A stretch of 64,000 nucleotides of DNA. Source: Mactromeris polynyma. Taxonomy: Eukaryota > Mollusca > Bivalvia > Venerida > Mactridae. The stretch is from assembly GCA_032209605.1 (NCBI GenBank), contig JASFXZ010000001.1:12232256-12296255 (forward strand), in the 5' to 3' direction. Below the pieces are notes generated by a model that saw only the letters and a list, made by a program, of their open reading frames with translations, searched no databases and was not told the DNA's origin. Below, piece after piece: positions 21,102 through 35,000 of the stretch. Within the stretch, counting starts at the first letter, position 1, and each line of letters begins with the position of its first letter. The translations under genes and the position numbers were made by a program.

Positions 21102-24100
21102 AATGCTACCAGAAGCATTGCGTCATGGATAAGGTTTCACTTGCCATAGTGTTAATTCTGAAACAAAATTACCTGCATTTATTTACAAATATAATTATTA
21201 CGATAATGAGCTGTAGTAGGTTCATTGGGTATTGCCTGCACTTTGTGATATATTTGACTTTCTAACCCTATTCTGTCACTACTTGATTTCTAAATAGTTT
21301 GATCAAGCAGATGTCTGTCTGAGCCTAACAGGTGTAATACATATCATGGCTGTAAGGAAATATGCTCTGTATATTTACTTGAGGCTGTTATTTCTGGAGA
21401 TTATTGTTTTAATTTAGCATAATAGCTAACTCAGTACTAAATGTAATTATTTGTTTGAAGTCGATCAATTTCAGCTCGATAATTTCTTAAAAGTGGCATT
21501 GACTTTAGTACCAATGTGGTATGCTTCAAGCTTAGTTACAGGTAATATCAATTACAAGTATTTCAGCTACAACTCTGGTCTGCGACTGACTTCGTTCACC
21601 TGTCTCTGATTGGTCTTAATCATTATTGAAGTAATTCTGTATGAGAAGCGGAACGTATGCTCATGGTTGTGAAATGCCGCTAGGTGAAATGCGTTCAGTC
21701 ACAACTCCACGATCCGCAATGTTCCTAGATAAGACTTTCATGCAACACAGGATGTAAAAGAACAAAGTGAAAACGTTTGTCCTGTGTGAAACCACACTGT
21801 CTGTTAGGAGTATGTGACTTATTTACTGTTGATTCGACTCCTTATAAAAGAGTTAAGGCCAGGCTTACATCTACACATATCGTAGATATATAAAAGAATT
21901 GATCATTCATAATTCCATAATTTACGAAAAAATCCCAAAATCTTGAATAACGAAGGAAGATAAAATTACATGATAATATTAGTGAGTCATGAACTACTTA
22001 CAGGACTTAATTAGTCAATTATATACAGTATGAAAATATTTCGAATTTGAAACTCGAACAAAACAATGTCTGTTGGCAATTAATTCTATCCAATTTGCTA
22101 ATGTAGAGCTTCCTATCGCACAGTTGACATTGCTATCTTGTTTGACGAGAGACAAGCAACACGGTCTGCCAATTTACGTGCACAAAAGCTCGTGTTTACA
22201 TTAGTATGTTCGATATTTACGTGCCGGGGAGCAGCAATTTGGTGCAAAACCTTGAATTCACAGATAACGCATCGTTACCTAAATTTTTGAATTCTAAAGA
22301 CGATATGTGTGAAATTCCATTCAACAAAATTAATGATTACTGAAAATAACTGACTTGGAATGCAAGTATCAATACATATTCTTCCAAAACGCACCTTTAC
22401 AGGTACATAACATAATTACTCCATACAACATAACGCACTTGAGAATTTTGATGACCATTAAGACAGCATAATAACATTAGTAAATGATGGCTTTCAATTG
22501 TTGACAGTAAGTCACTTAATTACGAGTCGTGAATCTTGGATTGTAAACAAATAGATCAATAGTGCGAGAAATGAATTACGTATAAATTTCGTATAAGACG
22601 AACTGAAAAAAAATAATTCTAATGAATTTTCGATACCAAAACTATTGCGAATATTGTTTTCGGAAAATGATGTTCTGGTTTTCTCAAAGCAGTACTGTGG
22701 TCTGGGTAAATGATATTAATTAATCACGTGTCCGAGGGAGCGCGTGCGCGGGAAATACAACGTGTTAAAAGACATATCGCAGATAGGCTTCTAATGATAT
22801 CAATACAGCGAAATATACTCAGATTCATTAAGATAAGAATAATGTTGAATGGGCTATATGTTCGTATATCGACAGATATGTCCGGTCACGTCTATATAAC
22901 CAAGTATATGACCAGTTCATAGATCAGAGGTGAACATTTATTATGATTTGCATTGTATACAATTTACCTACAATCTGCAAACAATAAACACATATACACA
23001 CACGATGTAAACTGATAAAATGTGGCCAATAAATACTTAATACCATGTATGAATCGAATATTTGGCCAGTCCGAAATAAAGCACAATCGTATGCGTAATT
23101 GAAATACAATAAATAATTATGCACGAATGCAGAGAAAATTCTGCACAACCGACAAGCCAAATAAAATGTTCTTATCCTATGTCTTACAAACTTGAGCAGC
23201 GTGAGGTGTAAATATGTTTAAAAAATGTAACAAAAGCATGAGGTTTCAATCTGTAATACTGTTACTGCACAATGTTACATTCAGTACACGAGTGTGGGTT
23301 CGAATCAAGACTGGTTCAACACGTCCGCATCATAAGGCCGTAACACTATGTACAGAAAGAGTATACCAATGACCTCAGAATTGTTGTTAGCCTTGCACGA
23401 TAACTTGACGACCTCATACAAATATTGGAATTCCACGATTATCGAATTTTAGCTAATATTTCCAATTAGAATTGTATTTTTGCTTAAAAGGAAACAACAT
23501 ACAATTGCTGTAACTCGTTGCTGCTATTGTCGATGATGATGATGACGTCATAATACAAGGAGCGGATACTGGCGATAACGATCCTTGAAATAAAGATGCA
23601 ACAGTTAAAACAATTAACTAATTTAGAGAATTGGTCTCAAACCAGCGGGATTTTCCGGTTCGAAATCTCCCGCAGACAGTCGTTGACGGCTCTTCATCAA
23701 TCCTACTCGTTTGAGCGTTCATGATGCATTTTGCACGATTCGTTTCCTACCTGATTTGTCTACCATCCAAGTTATTTCATGGTTTGTCAGTTAGTCGACA
23801 GTGCTGACATAAATATAAGACTGACGTCTGGCGAATAATTGAATTTTGGACGACATTCCACTGGGAGGGTTTTCAGACTCGCGATCATGTAAATGTCGCT
23901 AAAACATTGTACAATGTACCAGTAAAACACGCTTTCATTTTTCTCTTAGTACAAAATTCAAGTGCAGGTGATTGAAAAGGCAATAAATAAACAGGATTAC
24001 TCACGATATAATGATTATGACACAATCGCCTCTTCCTGTGAAGTAATCGATGCTAATAATCTAGATAAAAGAGTCAGAAATTATGATAACGTATTATCTA

Positions 24101-25300
24101 ATGATAGTATCTTGTAACGTAAGTGCATCTTATCGATAAAGGGGTGATGTGTAATAATCTATGAAACATTGTGTGATTGACTGGAAAATGGTCTTAGCAA
24201 CTAGCACACTGCGTCTGAGGTCATATATCTGAGTGCAGAGACCAGTCTACAACCTCATGTCATTGAGTGATTGTCGTCTCTGAGCAGAAAATGAAAATTG
24301 ACCAATAGCTAGGCTGTATTTTGAGACTGGTGTTTTAGAGGCAGTTACATGTATATAAAGCTTGCCCCGCACAACTGCTCTTTGTAATGAAACGTTTCCT
24401 GGGCTCAATAAATTCGATATTCGCGGATATTTCAGTTGCAAGCGGTTTTGTTTTTTTATCACTATACTATGTTAATTCCATTCCATTGCTATGGCAATTA
24501 CAGTTTTTGTAGTCGAAGTTCACTTGACGTCAGAATAGAAAAAAATCTTCAAACTTGTACATAATTCACAGATTGAGATAATGACGCGGGAACTTAGAGA
24601 GCATTTTATTAACGCAACCGAATAAATAAGACCAACAATTTCCAGAAATTAATCAAGCTTCGAGAACAAGTGACATACCAGTTCACTCTTGTTGTTTTAC
24701 AGACCTCAAATTATCAGTTGATACATAAAGAGTTATAGCAAACAGAGTTATATTTAAGTGATAGCTCGACAGATGCCATGTTGGAATGAGTTTATCGACC
24801 GTGTTCCAAACAAAGATTTTTAATCGAAAATGCTGAGATTCCGACAAGAAATTGAAAGCTTGAGAAATTTTGTTGATATGTTTTATCGCAATGTTACCTG
24901 ATTTGATCCGACCCCATCAACAGCCCGTCTCTAGCAAGATACAAAATGTATCTCAACATTATGGTATTTTCTGTAATAATACAGATCACAGCAGATACAT
25001 ACTTATAGACACATAGACACATGTATATTTCTACCTATTCATGATTTTCGAAATTATTTTCATTTTATTGCGAACATCGTGCAAACATTTATTTTTTTAT
25101 TGTCCTGAAAAACTGATTTCATATTATAAATATTTTAGCACGTGCAGGTAATTTCTTGCGACGTCAATCTGAAAACAACATGCATTGGCTCGAAGTGTGG
25201 ACAGAAAAACGTCAGAGATTCGTTCCATGCTTATCTGATAAGCTCATTTATGATCCTAGTTAATCGTGTAATTAATCAATTACTGTCAGTTTCTCTGACC
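21102..25300. other. 4.2 kb without a recognised gene
   Basis: AT-rich. GGTTCGAATC at 23291-23300 matches the pol III B box core and may be a SINE remnant, but no A box or tRNA fold is evident. GCGGGATTTTCCGG...TCTCCCGC near 23647-23674 is a short inverted repeat. This may be the far upstream region of the Ig gene. Confidence 0.4.
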
Positions 25301-26006
25301 AGCGTCTCTTGACGGAATTGTCCGAGATGTCCCGATAACAGTTCGTCTGCCGCTTCGACTCGAAGGTGTGCTGCACGAGAATTTCGTAAAGCAAGGAAAA
25401 CGGGAGCGCGTGTAGCGAGCGAAGTGTGTGAATATAATCACTTGTTTTTACTTGTCAGTGTCAGCGTTAATTCGAGAAATTTGAGACATTGTTGCCTCAT
25501 TTACCGTTTGTTTACATTTTGCCTATGAAACACGTGTTGTAGTGCCCCAGGTAAATTAGAAATTTCTGATTGGACAGTTATCAAACGGATTTGTCGTGAC
25601 ATGTGCTTTTATTATGCGCAACTGTGACCGAAATGATGACAAAATCGCGCAGGACGTTTTCTATCAAGCGGAACGAATGGCATAACGTTATCGGGTGGGA
25701 AAAAAGTTGATTAAAGTTTTAATTAGAAAAAGAAAGTGTTAATATACGGAATTAAACGTCGTATGGATAGGGAAATACTTATGTTGTGGTATTTAATTTA
25801 TTTCTAGTGGAGTATAACGAGTGGTTTAAAATCTATCTGAAGTTACCTGTCATCGTGTGAAAAAAAAATGTGTCAAGTTGGTTGTAAACTGATCGTGCTC
25901 GTGTGTAAATTGTGAAGTTTTGTGTATTGTGATATAGAAAAAAACAGGGATAAAAATGACAATTTCGCGGTACAAATGGTTCTAACGAAATATATAAGCC
26001 TGTAGA
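25301..26006 (+). promoter_or_regulatory. probable promoter and 5' UTR of the Ig gene
   Basis: CpG and GC content rise around 25300-25460 (TTGACGGAATTGTCCGAGAT, CTGCCGCTTCGACTCG, AACGGGAGCGCGTG) relative to the AT-rich surroundings, just upstream of the signal-peptide exon. No TATA box stands out at a fixed distance. The transcription start is not determined. Confidence 0.4.
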
Positions 26007-26067
26007 ATGAGAGACATAATCGGTCTAGTCGCGGCATTAGGATTTTTTCTGTCAATTTGCAGTGCAG
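26007..26067 (+). CDS. Ig gene exon 1: signal peptide
   Basis: ATG at 26007 opens 20 codons plus one base. Hydrophobic core LVAALGFFLSI, small residues C-S-A at the end, then donor GGTAACT with GT at 26068. Phase 1 fits exon 2, whose first two bases AG complete GAG (E21). The link across 28.9 kb is inferred from phase and from the signal peptide preceding an Ig domain. Confidence 0.72.
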
Positions 26068-29000
26068 GTAACTACCTATGTATTTATTACTGTCACAACC
26101 TACCTTGTCGGCAAGCTTTGATCTCCTTTTGATCTTGAGAATTACCAATTAAAAGGCGCACTCAATCAAAGGTATAACTAATGCTTTTGATTGAAGACCG
26201 CATATTAAAGGGTTTCTATTTTGGTCGAAATAAAGATATTAATTATATTGTATTTATTATTTTTATTCGCCATGACTGAATTTATGTCATTTATTAAGGT
26301 TTGTCTGTCAAGATATCAACATTCTGACAACTATTAGTAAGAAATTTGTTTGCATTAATCACATCGAGAAATGAGTTTACATTCCCAGAATGATAGCCTA
26401 ATTGAAGGTTCTACCAATTAGCTTGATTGTATAATGGTCCAGGGTATGACATAAGATGTTGTTATCTAAAAATGGCATTGTCATTGTGTTTTTTTAATAA
26501 AGGTGATGGGTCATGTCAGGTATTACCTAGGCTATGAGTATTCTTCATGCTATATTTATCTCACTTTCTTTACAAAGGTGGCCATTATATACAGACTTAC
26601 AATTTCATTAATAGCAGATACATACTGCTTTAGTATGTTTGATTATTGTGACCATTATTCGTTAATTTCAATTTTATACGAGCTTATTTAATGCCCCCCA
26701 GTCTCCTGACCTAGTTTGGATGGGATATACCTGGGCTGGCACCAAACTGGTCAAATGTATGCCAGGATACCTAGCTAGGAGTCCATCTTACGACTGTTAG
26801 TGATTTCAGTCTGCAGTTACAAGATTCAAGAGTCACAGATGCAGTAAAACCTCACTTTAAGACCACCTCAATAATAAGACCACCTTGAAATAAAGAACAC
26901 CATTTTCAAGTCCATTTTCACTGGTTTGCTATTTTTTCAACCTTAACATTAAGATCACCTCAAAAGAAGACCAGTAATCAAGGGGGTCTTATTATTTAGG
27001 TTTTACTGTAGTTGCATTCAGTATACTACAGCTAATATGAAATATTTATTAACTGTGTCTTCTATAATGTAGATATTTTAATTCATTACATTTTGTGAGA
27101 TTCCATGTATGTGTACAATACTGTCTGACATGTGTGCAAGGTACCTTTGGAGAGTCAGTCCTTAATATCATATCTGTGAGGACAGTTATATGTTATCAAA
27201 TATTTTGCACATATTTTGTTTTTATTATGTACATGTACATCGCTATGTGTGACTCTTGTACTGGCAATATCCAGGCGTTCCATTTGACCCTTGAGTTGAC
27301 CCTTTGACCCATGGAATTTCCAAAAAGTCACACTTTGACCCTAAGAATTCAGGCTAAAGGGTAAATTTTTCTCTAAATTATAGGCATTTTTGCTATAAAA
27401 TGGTAAAATAATTTTCAAACAGATTTGATCAGAGATTACAATTATATACAAGGGCACAGTATAAAAGCTGGCCCACATACTTAATCTGTTATACTTACGA
27501 TCCTACTGGAAGATTTAATGAGCCATAATGTCAAAACATCTTAAGTTCACTATTTACGTATAAAATGTAGTAAAGTTCATAATTTTCAACATCTAAAACT
27601 GTTGGTTCTCTTATATTTATAATTCCACTGTTTGTTAGCATATTAAGTCAGTTTGTGTGTGAGTATTATATCGTATCTACTGTGATGGAAAGGTCAGGTA
27701 TAAGACAATAAACAAGCTTTTCCTTAAAATAAAAGAATTGCTTTCTGCTCATATGAATAGCTTTATAACTTGGTATGCATTGTCCATTGTGGTATTGGTA
27801 ATCAGATTTACTGTTAAAACAACACTTACAAATTTACATTTATTTTATGTTCTTAATTTATAATAATTACCTCCCTTTATGAGTGCCTTTACTTATCTGT
27901 TTTATGAGGATGGTCATTAAGGGTTTGTTAATATATAATCTTGTAGTTCATCCCAAGTTTGGCATATCATAGCAGTTAAAATATGGCTGCTTATTTTGAT
28001 TGTAGTAGCTTACTGCTTAGTAAACTCTATATTTGATTTGTTTATATTCACATACCTAATGATGTAAGGGCTGTGTATTTCTTATCTCTTCTAATACAAT
28101 AAATACCACCTATGCTGTATAGCATTATTTGTTAAGGCTTTATATAGAATAAAATTTCAATGATTTCATTATCAATTTGCATGTATGCATACTGAATACA
28201 TAGTGTTTCTAGGCAACAAATGGATATAAACACCTGTTTTATTAATAATTTGTACATGTTTAAATTTGGATTATGGCATAATTTGAAAGATTTTAAAAGT
28301 CAGTGACCACAGTCTTATTAAAGAGATCAAGAATTAAACCCATATCCGTTTTTCTTTCATGTGATCTATAAACAAATTCAAAATCTAATATAAATCCAAA
28401 TGCGCTACATCAGTATTCCATTTTTATTCAAGAAAAACTAAAACTAATTTATGTGCTTGTAACAAACTCTCTGTGCTGTTGATATTAATTGTAAATACAA
28501 CACTTTTTAATGCTGTTTGTTCAATGTAGAAACAGTCTACCCTGGCTTGAATCTAAGGTTATATATATACATAATGTAAAACTTGAGATTGATTTTTAAG
28601 CCAAAAGTGCATATTTTGTCTTTATATCAAATTGTTCTCCAGTCATTTATGACAAGATTATGAAAATAAACTACATGCTACATCATTCTGTCCTATAATT
28701 GATATAGCATTAATATCATTAATCAGAAAATTTGCTAAAACAATTACAGCAAAAATATGGATTTAGAAGGAAATTATCTCAAGTTTATAATCTTGGGTCC
28801 ATGATCCGAGATAATATAAATTGAGATCTGTCTCATTGCTAAAAACTTATTCTTAGTCTCAAGTTATTTTGGTCGAATTCAAACTTATTTGATAAATTTA
28901 CGTATTACTAAGACAATATTGCAGAATATTGTATGGTTAATTAATCATCTTCTACCTGCAAGAACTTGAGAAAATTTAAATGCCAGTCAAATGAGATTTG

Positions 29001-32000
29001 AGCTGGAAGATCACTCAAAATAGTATCTAGTTCTAAAATCTTGAACCCTGCGCTACGGCAACATCCGTCAAATATTGAAATTAAACCTTAGTATAAAGCC
29101 ATTCTTTCATCATTTAATTTGAAAACAATGAAACACCTATGTATGTATGTATGTACAGTGCTAGATGACCTTCGAAGCAAAGAACTATAGAAGCTTGTTT
29201 ATGTGAAAACTGCAGTCTTTGAAGGGATGTAAGCTCACTTTGTTTGCGCATTATGTCAATCTGGAGCTGACGTCCTGTATTGAGTTTGGTACTTGGGTGA
29301 GGGTCATACTCTCTGTGACAATTTGTCCAAAGTCATTAGATGTTGTCCTCCACCTCTGATTCATGTGAGAAATGTTCAGAACATTTCAGAAGTGCGAGAT
29401 AAAGCACTTGTTCTGCTGTTGGTAAACCAGAAGTACTACTGGAATACTGTTGTAAAAACAGCGAACAACTCACAACTCGTACAAAATAAATGCTACATAA
29501 AAGTCAGTACATTACAACTGTAGTTTAATATACAGCTGATGGCTAGACATTTGCTATTTATGATATATATGAATTACAGTATTTTAAAACCATGAACATC
29601 ATTTTTTCAGTGCAGCCGTACTAACATGGTTTTGCTATTTGCATATTCAGTGTTTTGTAAACCAATCAAATCTTACGTTAACCACCAAGGCAATTTCGCG
29701 CCATAATATTTTCTTCAACCGAAAAATATGTGTAACCTTGACACAGATTGGTTAACATTTTGTATAGTGTATTTCAAGATTTATATAGTAATTTAAGTAG
29801 TGTTGTTATTCATCACCTCGGGGAATTGTCCGGTGTTGGAATTAAGAAGACTTTCTTGGTTTTATGTACCAGACGCGAACATTTATATTGTTTTAATCAG
29901 ATAAATCGCTATGTAACAAGTTTATTAACATGGATGTGTGAGTTCACAACTTATGCAATAAGAAATGATGAACTACGTATATTGAAACAGACAATACTGT
30001 GTCTATGACTAATTACACTACAGAGTTATTTGTATCCAGTCTCTTACGCAGTATTTTCTATATTTAGACAGGTGAGTCGACATGCGTCCACAGACATTCA
30101 GCGAGCCCCTTGCAACGACTCACTAATGACCCAAATGTAGGGCAGTAAACATGCGTAAAGAAAGCTTATGCGAGTGTGCACTGAATTGACAGCTTTCACT
30201 GTCATAGAAATGCCACTGTGACTTTAATTACCCCTGTGAAATGAACACTTACTGTTCATGAACAGTTCTTGTATAATTCATGCGAATTTCAGTTACCTGT
30301 TTCATGAACAGTTCACGGGATGTACATAAGATAAAATGGCACAAATTCTTAAAAAGTTCTTAAATGTGTAGTTCATGAACAGGTCATGAAACATTCATGA
30401 AATATTGACATTGAAAAATTCATGAATTGTTCAGTTACCTGTTTCATGAACAGTTCACGGGATGTACATAAGATAAAATGGCACAAATTCTTAAAAAGTT
30501 CTTAAATGTGTAGTTCATGAACAGGTCATGAAACATTCATGAAATATTGACATTGAAAAATTCATGAATTGTTCAAGAACTGAAAATTCATAAAATATTC
30601 TTGATTTTTTTTATAAAATGAACTGTTCAAGAACTTTTTCCAGTGCAAATTTATTGTGCCATTTTATCTTCACGGAGTGTTCATGAACAGTTCAAGAACT
30701 ACAGTTCATGAAATGCTCTAAAACATTAACCTAAAGTAGATAACTGTAAATAGGCTGAATTAATTGGTGGATGTGTTCATGCATGCAGTTCTAGCTGTGT
30801 GTTAATTAGAGAAATGTCTCATTTTTATCATTGTTAATACTGAATTATATAAATCAATGGTAGAAATATTATTTCTGATAGAGATATATGTTTCATTGAC
30901 GGCGGCCTTCAGGCCGTCGTCTATTTGAATAATTTTTAATCTAGGTACATGGAGTTGCATAATCGAAATGGGAGAAGCCATTGGTATTATGCTTTTTTAA
31001 ATTGTTCTTACAAAACGTGATTCTAATTATACAGATAAAAAAAGTGTACTAATTGATAATAAAAAAATGTCAAAATATTTAAAATGTATTTTTACCGTTA
31101 ATAAAAAGCTTTAAAAAATGTTTTACGTATGCTTATAAGAATTTACAACAGCTAGTCACGAAAACGGTTAGGCATCGTGTATTACATAGCTTCGTTTCAC
31201 AACTACGCTCAATTCATCATCAAAGTTCAGGAAATGGTTCCTAATGCTGTGCACGCAAATTGAAATTGTACTTATAAAAAAGCAAATTGTTAAACAAAAA
31301 ATGTTAATCCATATTAATAAGTTCATGAATGCAGTTTATAATGTACAAATATAAATACAGTGACCAAACTATGCAATATACATTGCCTTAACTTGACCCA
31401 TATAAGTTATGTACTGATGGTAATATGTAAACAAAATTCAGCCAATGAAAATTGTCGTTGAAAACGTCATAGCATTTGTTGTTCAAATAACGCATTGGCA
31501 GTAAAACGGATTCAGTACATTCGAGATCAAATGCTGATGGTTGAACTGAACTTTTAATTACGTTGTTTTGACATTTTTAGTGGATATTTTTCCCTTTTGA
31601 TATCCCAATAGTTCTTTTAGATCTGTAAAACTAGAAGTTATAATCATGTATATTTTTAGATCCGTTTCGTTCTATCTACGTTTCGTGTAATCGTTTTTTT
31701 TCTTCGTTTCGTGTAAATCGATGCACCAGCATTTTCCCGCGAAACAACTACAAATGATTGATTGGTACCAAGACTATTTAGGCAATTGTCATGAATTGTG
31801 GATGATTCTTACCAGAATTATGGCTTGGTGATGATCATACTTTCTTATTTATTGATAAACAAAATAATAAATCTTCAATATCATGCTTCCTAAAACTTGT
31901 GCCGCCGTTTTGATGCTTTGCATCAAAATTAGTCTTGTGTATTACTTGCATTGCTATGTTGTTCTCTTACAGATAAATGTTATATTCGTACAATTAATTA

Positions 32001-35000
32001 GTAATGTAATGCAACTTTCATAATTACATTTGGGGACATAACAACTTCAATTAATATGGATCTCACACATGTTCAAAACTGCATGGTGTTCTACAAATAG
32101 TGTTCATTAAAATGAATTACTCTTGACCAACATTATAAATTTGTATTTTAATTACTATTCAAGAACAGAATTAGAATGTGTAGTACGTGTTCATTAAAAG
32201 TACTTGAATTACTCTTGACCAATACTATTTATATTTAACTTACTATTCAAGTACAGAATAAGAACTTATAGGGTTCATTAAAAGTACTTGAATGATATAT
32301 ATGTTTATGAACTTGTTAAGAATTTGCCATGTTCTTCTTCAGTTCATGAACAGTTCATGAACAAGTTTGTCTTACTGTTCATGAACTGAAGTTCTTGAAC
32401 TGTGATTAAGAACTATGTAATGACAGCTCATGAACAGTTCATCAGTGGCATGAAAAGTTCATAATTTCAAGAACAACATTTCACAGGGGTATGGAAATTG
32501 CTAGAAAAACTAATTTATTCGAACGTAAGTGACTATCGTTATGTTGGCATGCCAAAATTATTCTGATGCCTGTAAATGTGTAGTGATTTAAGGTCATTTA
32601 AACAGCTGTCTATGCAGCACTGCGTATATTTTAAAATGCGTCATATCGTTACTTGGCATCTTGTTACTCAAATTCGCCACGCTAATAATTTTTATAATAC
32701 GTATCTGTACAATCAACGATATAAGAACGAAATAGTGCCTTCTGTAAATGCTAAAATTTTACTGACATGAAATAAAACCGATTAGCTAGATAGTAAAAAT
32801 TTCCTTCTACACGAAAGGCTGTACATTGTGTACACATTTGATTGGTTTAAATGCTGGAAAATACCCATCTACATTTGTATTATAAACTCAGTTGTCATGT
32901 GATTGTGCCGACCAATGAATTTTAGTACATGTATAAGGAACGAACGGTGATTTCGTTCACTGACTAAATCATAATTAGTTATAGCAGAAAGGATAAAAAG
33001 GTAAAATATCAAAGTATACTGGGCATTACAGCAGCGTGTGAATGTAACGGTAGTGGAATCAAAGCGCTGTGTGGGAGCGTACTACGCAGTGATCTCGGGG
33101 TTTCTGTAGTATAGCGTAATTGAATGACCGGCAGTCGTAACATTAAGCATTTTTTATGTTGTACAACAAATTTTAACCTTCAGATTGCGCCGACCATCTT
33201 TTTTAAAGATATTTCTTGTTTATTATATCATGGTTAAATAGATGTGATTTTATCAAAATCAGCTTAATGTTTGTCATGATTACATGTACTAACTAAATAT
33301 TTTTGGCTGAAAATAAAAATATCTGTAAATTGTTTTGACAGATTACTGTACATTGTATGTATTCTGTTAACTGTATTTACTTGTGGATTTAACTAGCGTA
33401 AAAATAGTTGTTACTTTGCCAAATCTACCTTTTAAATTACATTGACTGATCTTTCAATACATAGGGTAAAATGTTTATATAGACTTATGTAGTAATGATA
33501 TGACTTTTATAAATAACTATGTTATCAAGTCTACAATATGATTTTCTACTTTTCTTTCTGTATATATATCGATAAACCTATCAATTATTGTCCATGTAGA
33601 GTTATATCCAGAATGGTGAATATTTAGGCCAATTTGAACAAAGTCGAAATTATTGACAGCTCCATGGTGATGGGGATTTAATGTCCCCGTTTAAGATCTG
33701 ATTGTATCAAGTATGTGAATTATCCTGTATTTTTCTGAAAATTGCCTAAATTGTGTCATAGAGAAAACATCACAGACAGTTTATTTAAACAAATGAGTTA
33801 GTTATCTTCTGGAAATATTTGTTGTGTCTGTATCTAACGTAGGTTGTCTGTTTGTCATTTTAAAGTAAGTAAGTTTAACGTTGTAGCCAATTCAGTCTCA
33901 ACTTGAGGTAATAGAATTTGTCACTCGTCTGTATAGAAACCCTGATGTAGTGAGGAAGCTTGAAGAATTGTAAGACTGTCTGCTTTCTATTGTATGCTGG
34001 TGAACTACTAATAGATGCATAAGATAAGGTGTTGAAATGCTGTTTTTAGCAAGGGGCTCGTCAGAGCCAATTGCTATAGTAGACGAAATCCGCTGATAGG
34101 TAGGCAGATAAACGCACTGGACGATAGTGTAAGTTAGTGTACAGTAGGCAGAGATACGTATACAAGAAACTGGTGCAACATATAATATATCCAAAAACGA
34201 TTAAATATGTATATTGATATAATGGGAAATGCGATTTTTCGGCATCGTTCCGTTGAGTGACCCCCGATTTTTGGGAATCTAAATTGAATTTTCACATAAT
34301 TTTTGTTTTTTTTGTCGACTGTTTAATATTGATGATTGAAATATTAATAACAACAGGTAAAAAAGTACAGCTTAACAAAAAAAAAGATAAAAGAATATTT
34401 CCCATGTAGTGAACAAAATGGTGGCGTCCAGGAAAACGCACGACAACATGAACAACTGTGCGCAGATAGGATGTGTTTGAACAGTCGCATAGAAACAGAA
34501 CACTGTTGTTTCGGTACTTCATTTTACAATGAAAAATAATGCATTAATGATTCTTGTAACTTGTACAGAAAGTACAACTAGATGACAGTTGTCAACCGCG
34601 TAATCCTGCATTTTTGGGACATATTGTCCAGTTTGACATGATGATGATCCATCCTTCTGTCTATACCAATTCTTTGTATACAGTCTTGTGTGTTCAACTC
34701 CTGTAATATTTAATATACTGACATAACAAAGTGTTCTTGACAGACTATTGTGATAGGTAAAGCTATGTCAAAGTGACGTCTGTGATCTGCAGTGAGCCCG
34801 GGGCTTGCTGTCAGCACTTTCAGTGCTTTGATTTTAAAAGGAGCGGGTACTGGTATTTTAATGGAATTTGCTGCTCTTACTTAAAGATAAAACATCTTAG
34901 GTCTGACTGTAAGGATGCCAGATTATTATATTGTATTAGTTTGTTTGCATGATTATAAATGCAATTGTCTGTCATGAAATTTGATTTGGTAACTATTTGG

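Larger units (their letters stand above)
30231..32489. mobile_element. 2.26-kb inverted-repeat element rich in GTTCATGAAC (family T)
   Basis: Left end CCCCTGTGAAATGAACAC (30231) and right end GAACAACATTTCACAGGGG (about 32471-32489) are inverted, flanked by TA on both sides. The palindrome GTTCATGAAC or its TTCATGAA core occurs many times near both ends. A second, shorter copy lies at 47652-48172. No transposase was found; the interior contains a tandem duplication (30291-30572) and probably a nested insertion (about 30897-31960). Confidence 0.75.

Noticed and set aside
23285..23305. Possible tRNA gene at GGTTCGAATC
   Set aside because: Only the B-box core is present; no acceptor stem, anticodon arm or A box could be paired.
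30231..32489. LTR retrotransposon or virus-derived insert
   Set aside because: Termini are inverted rather than direct repeats and no gag, pol or env-like frame was found.
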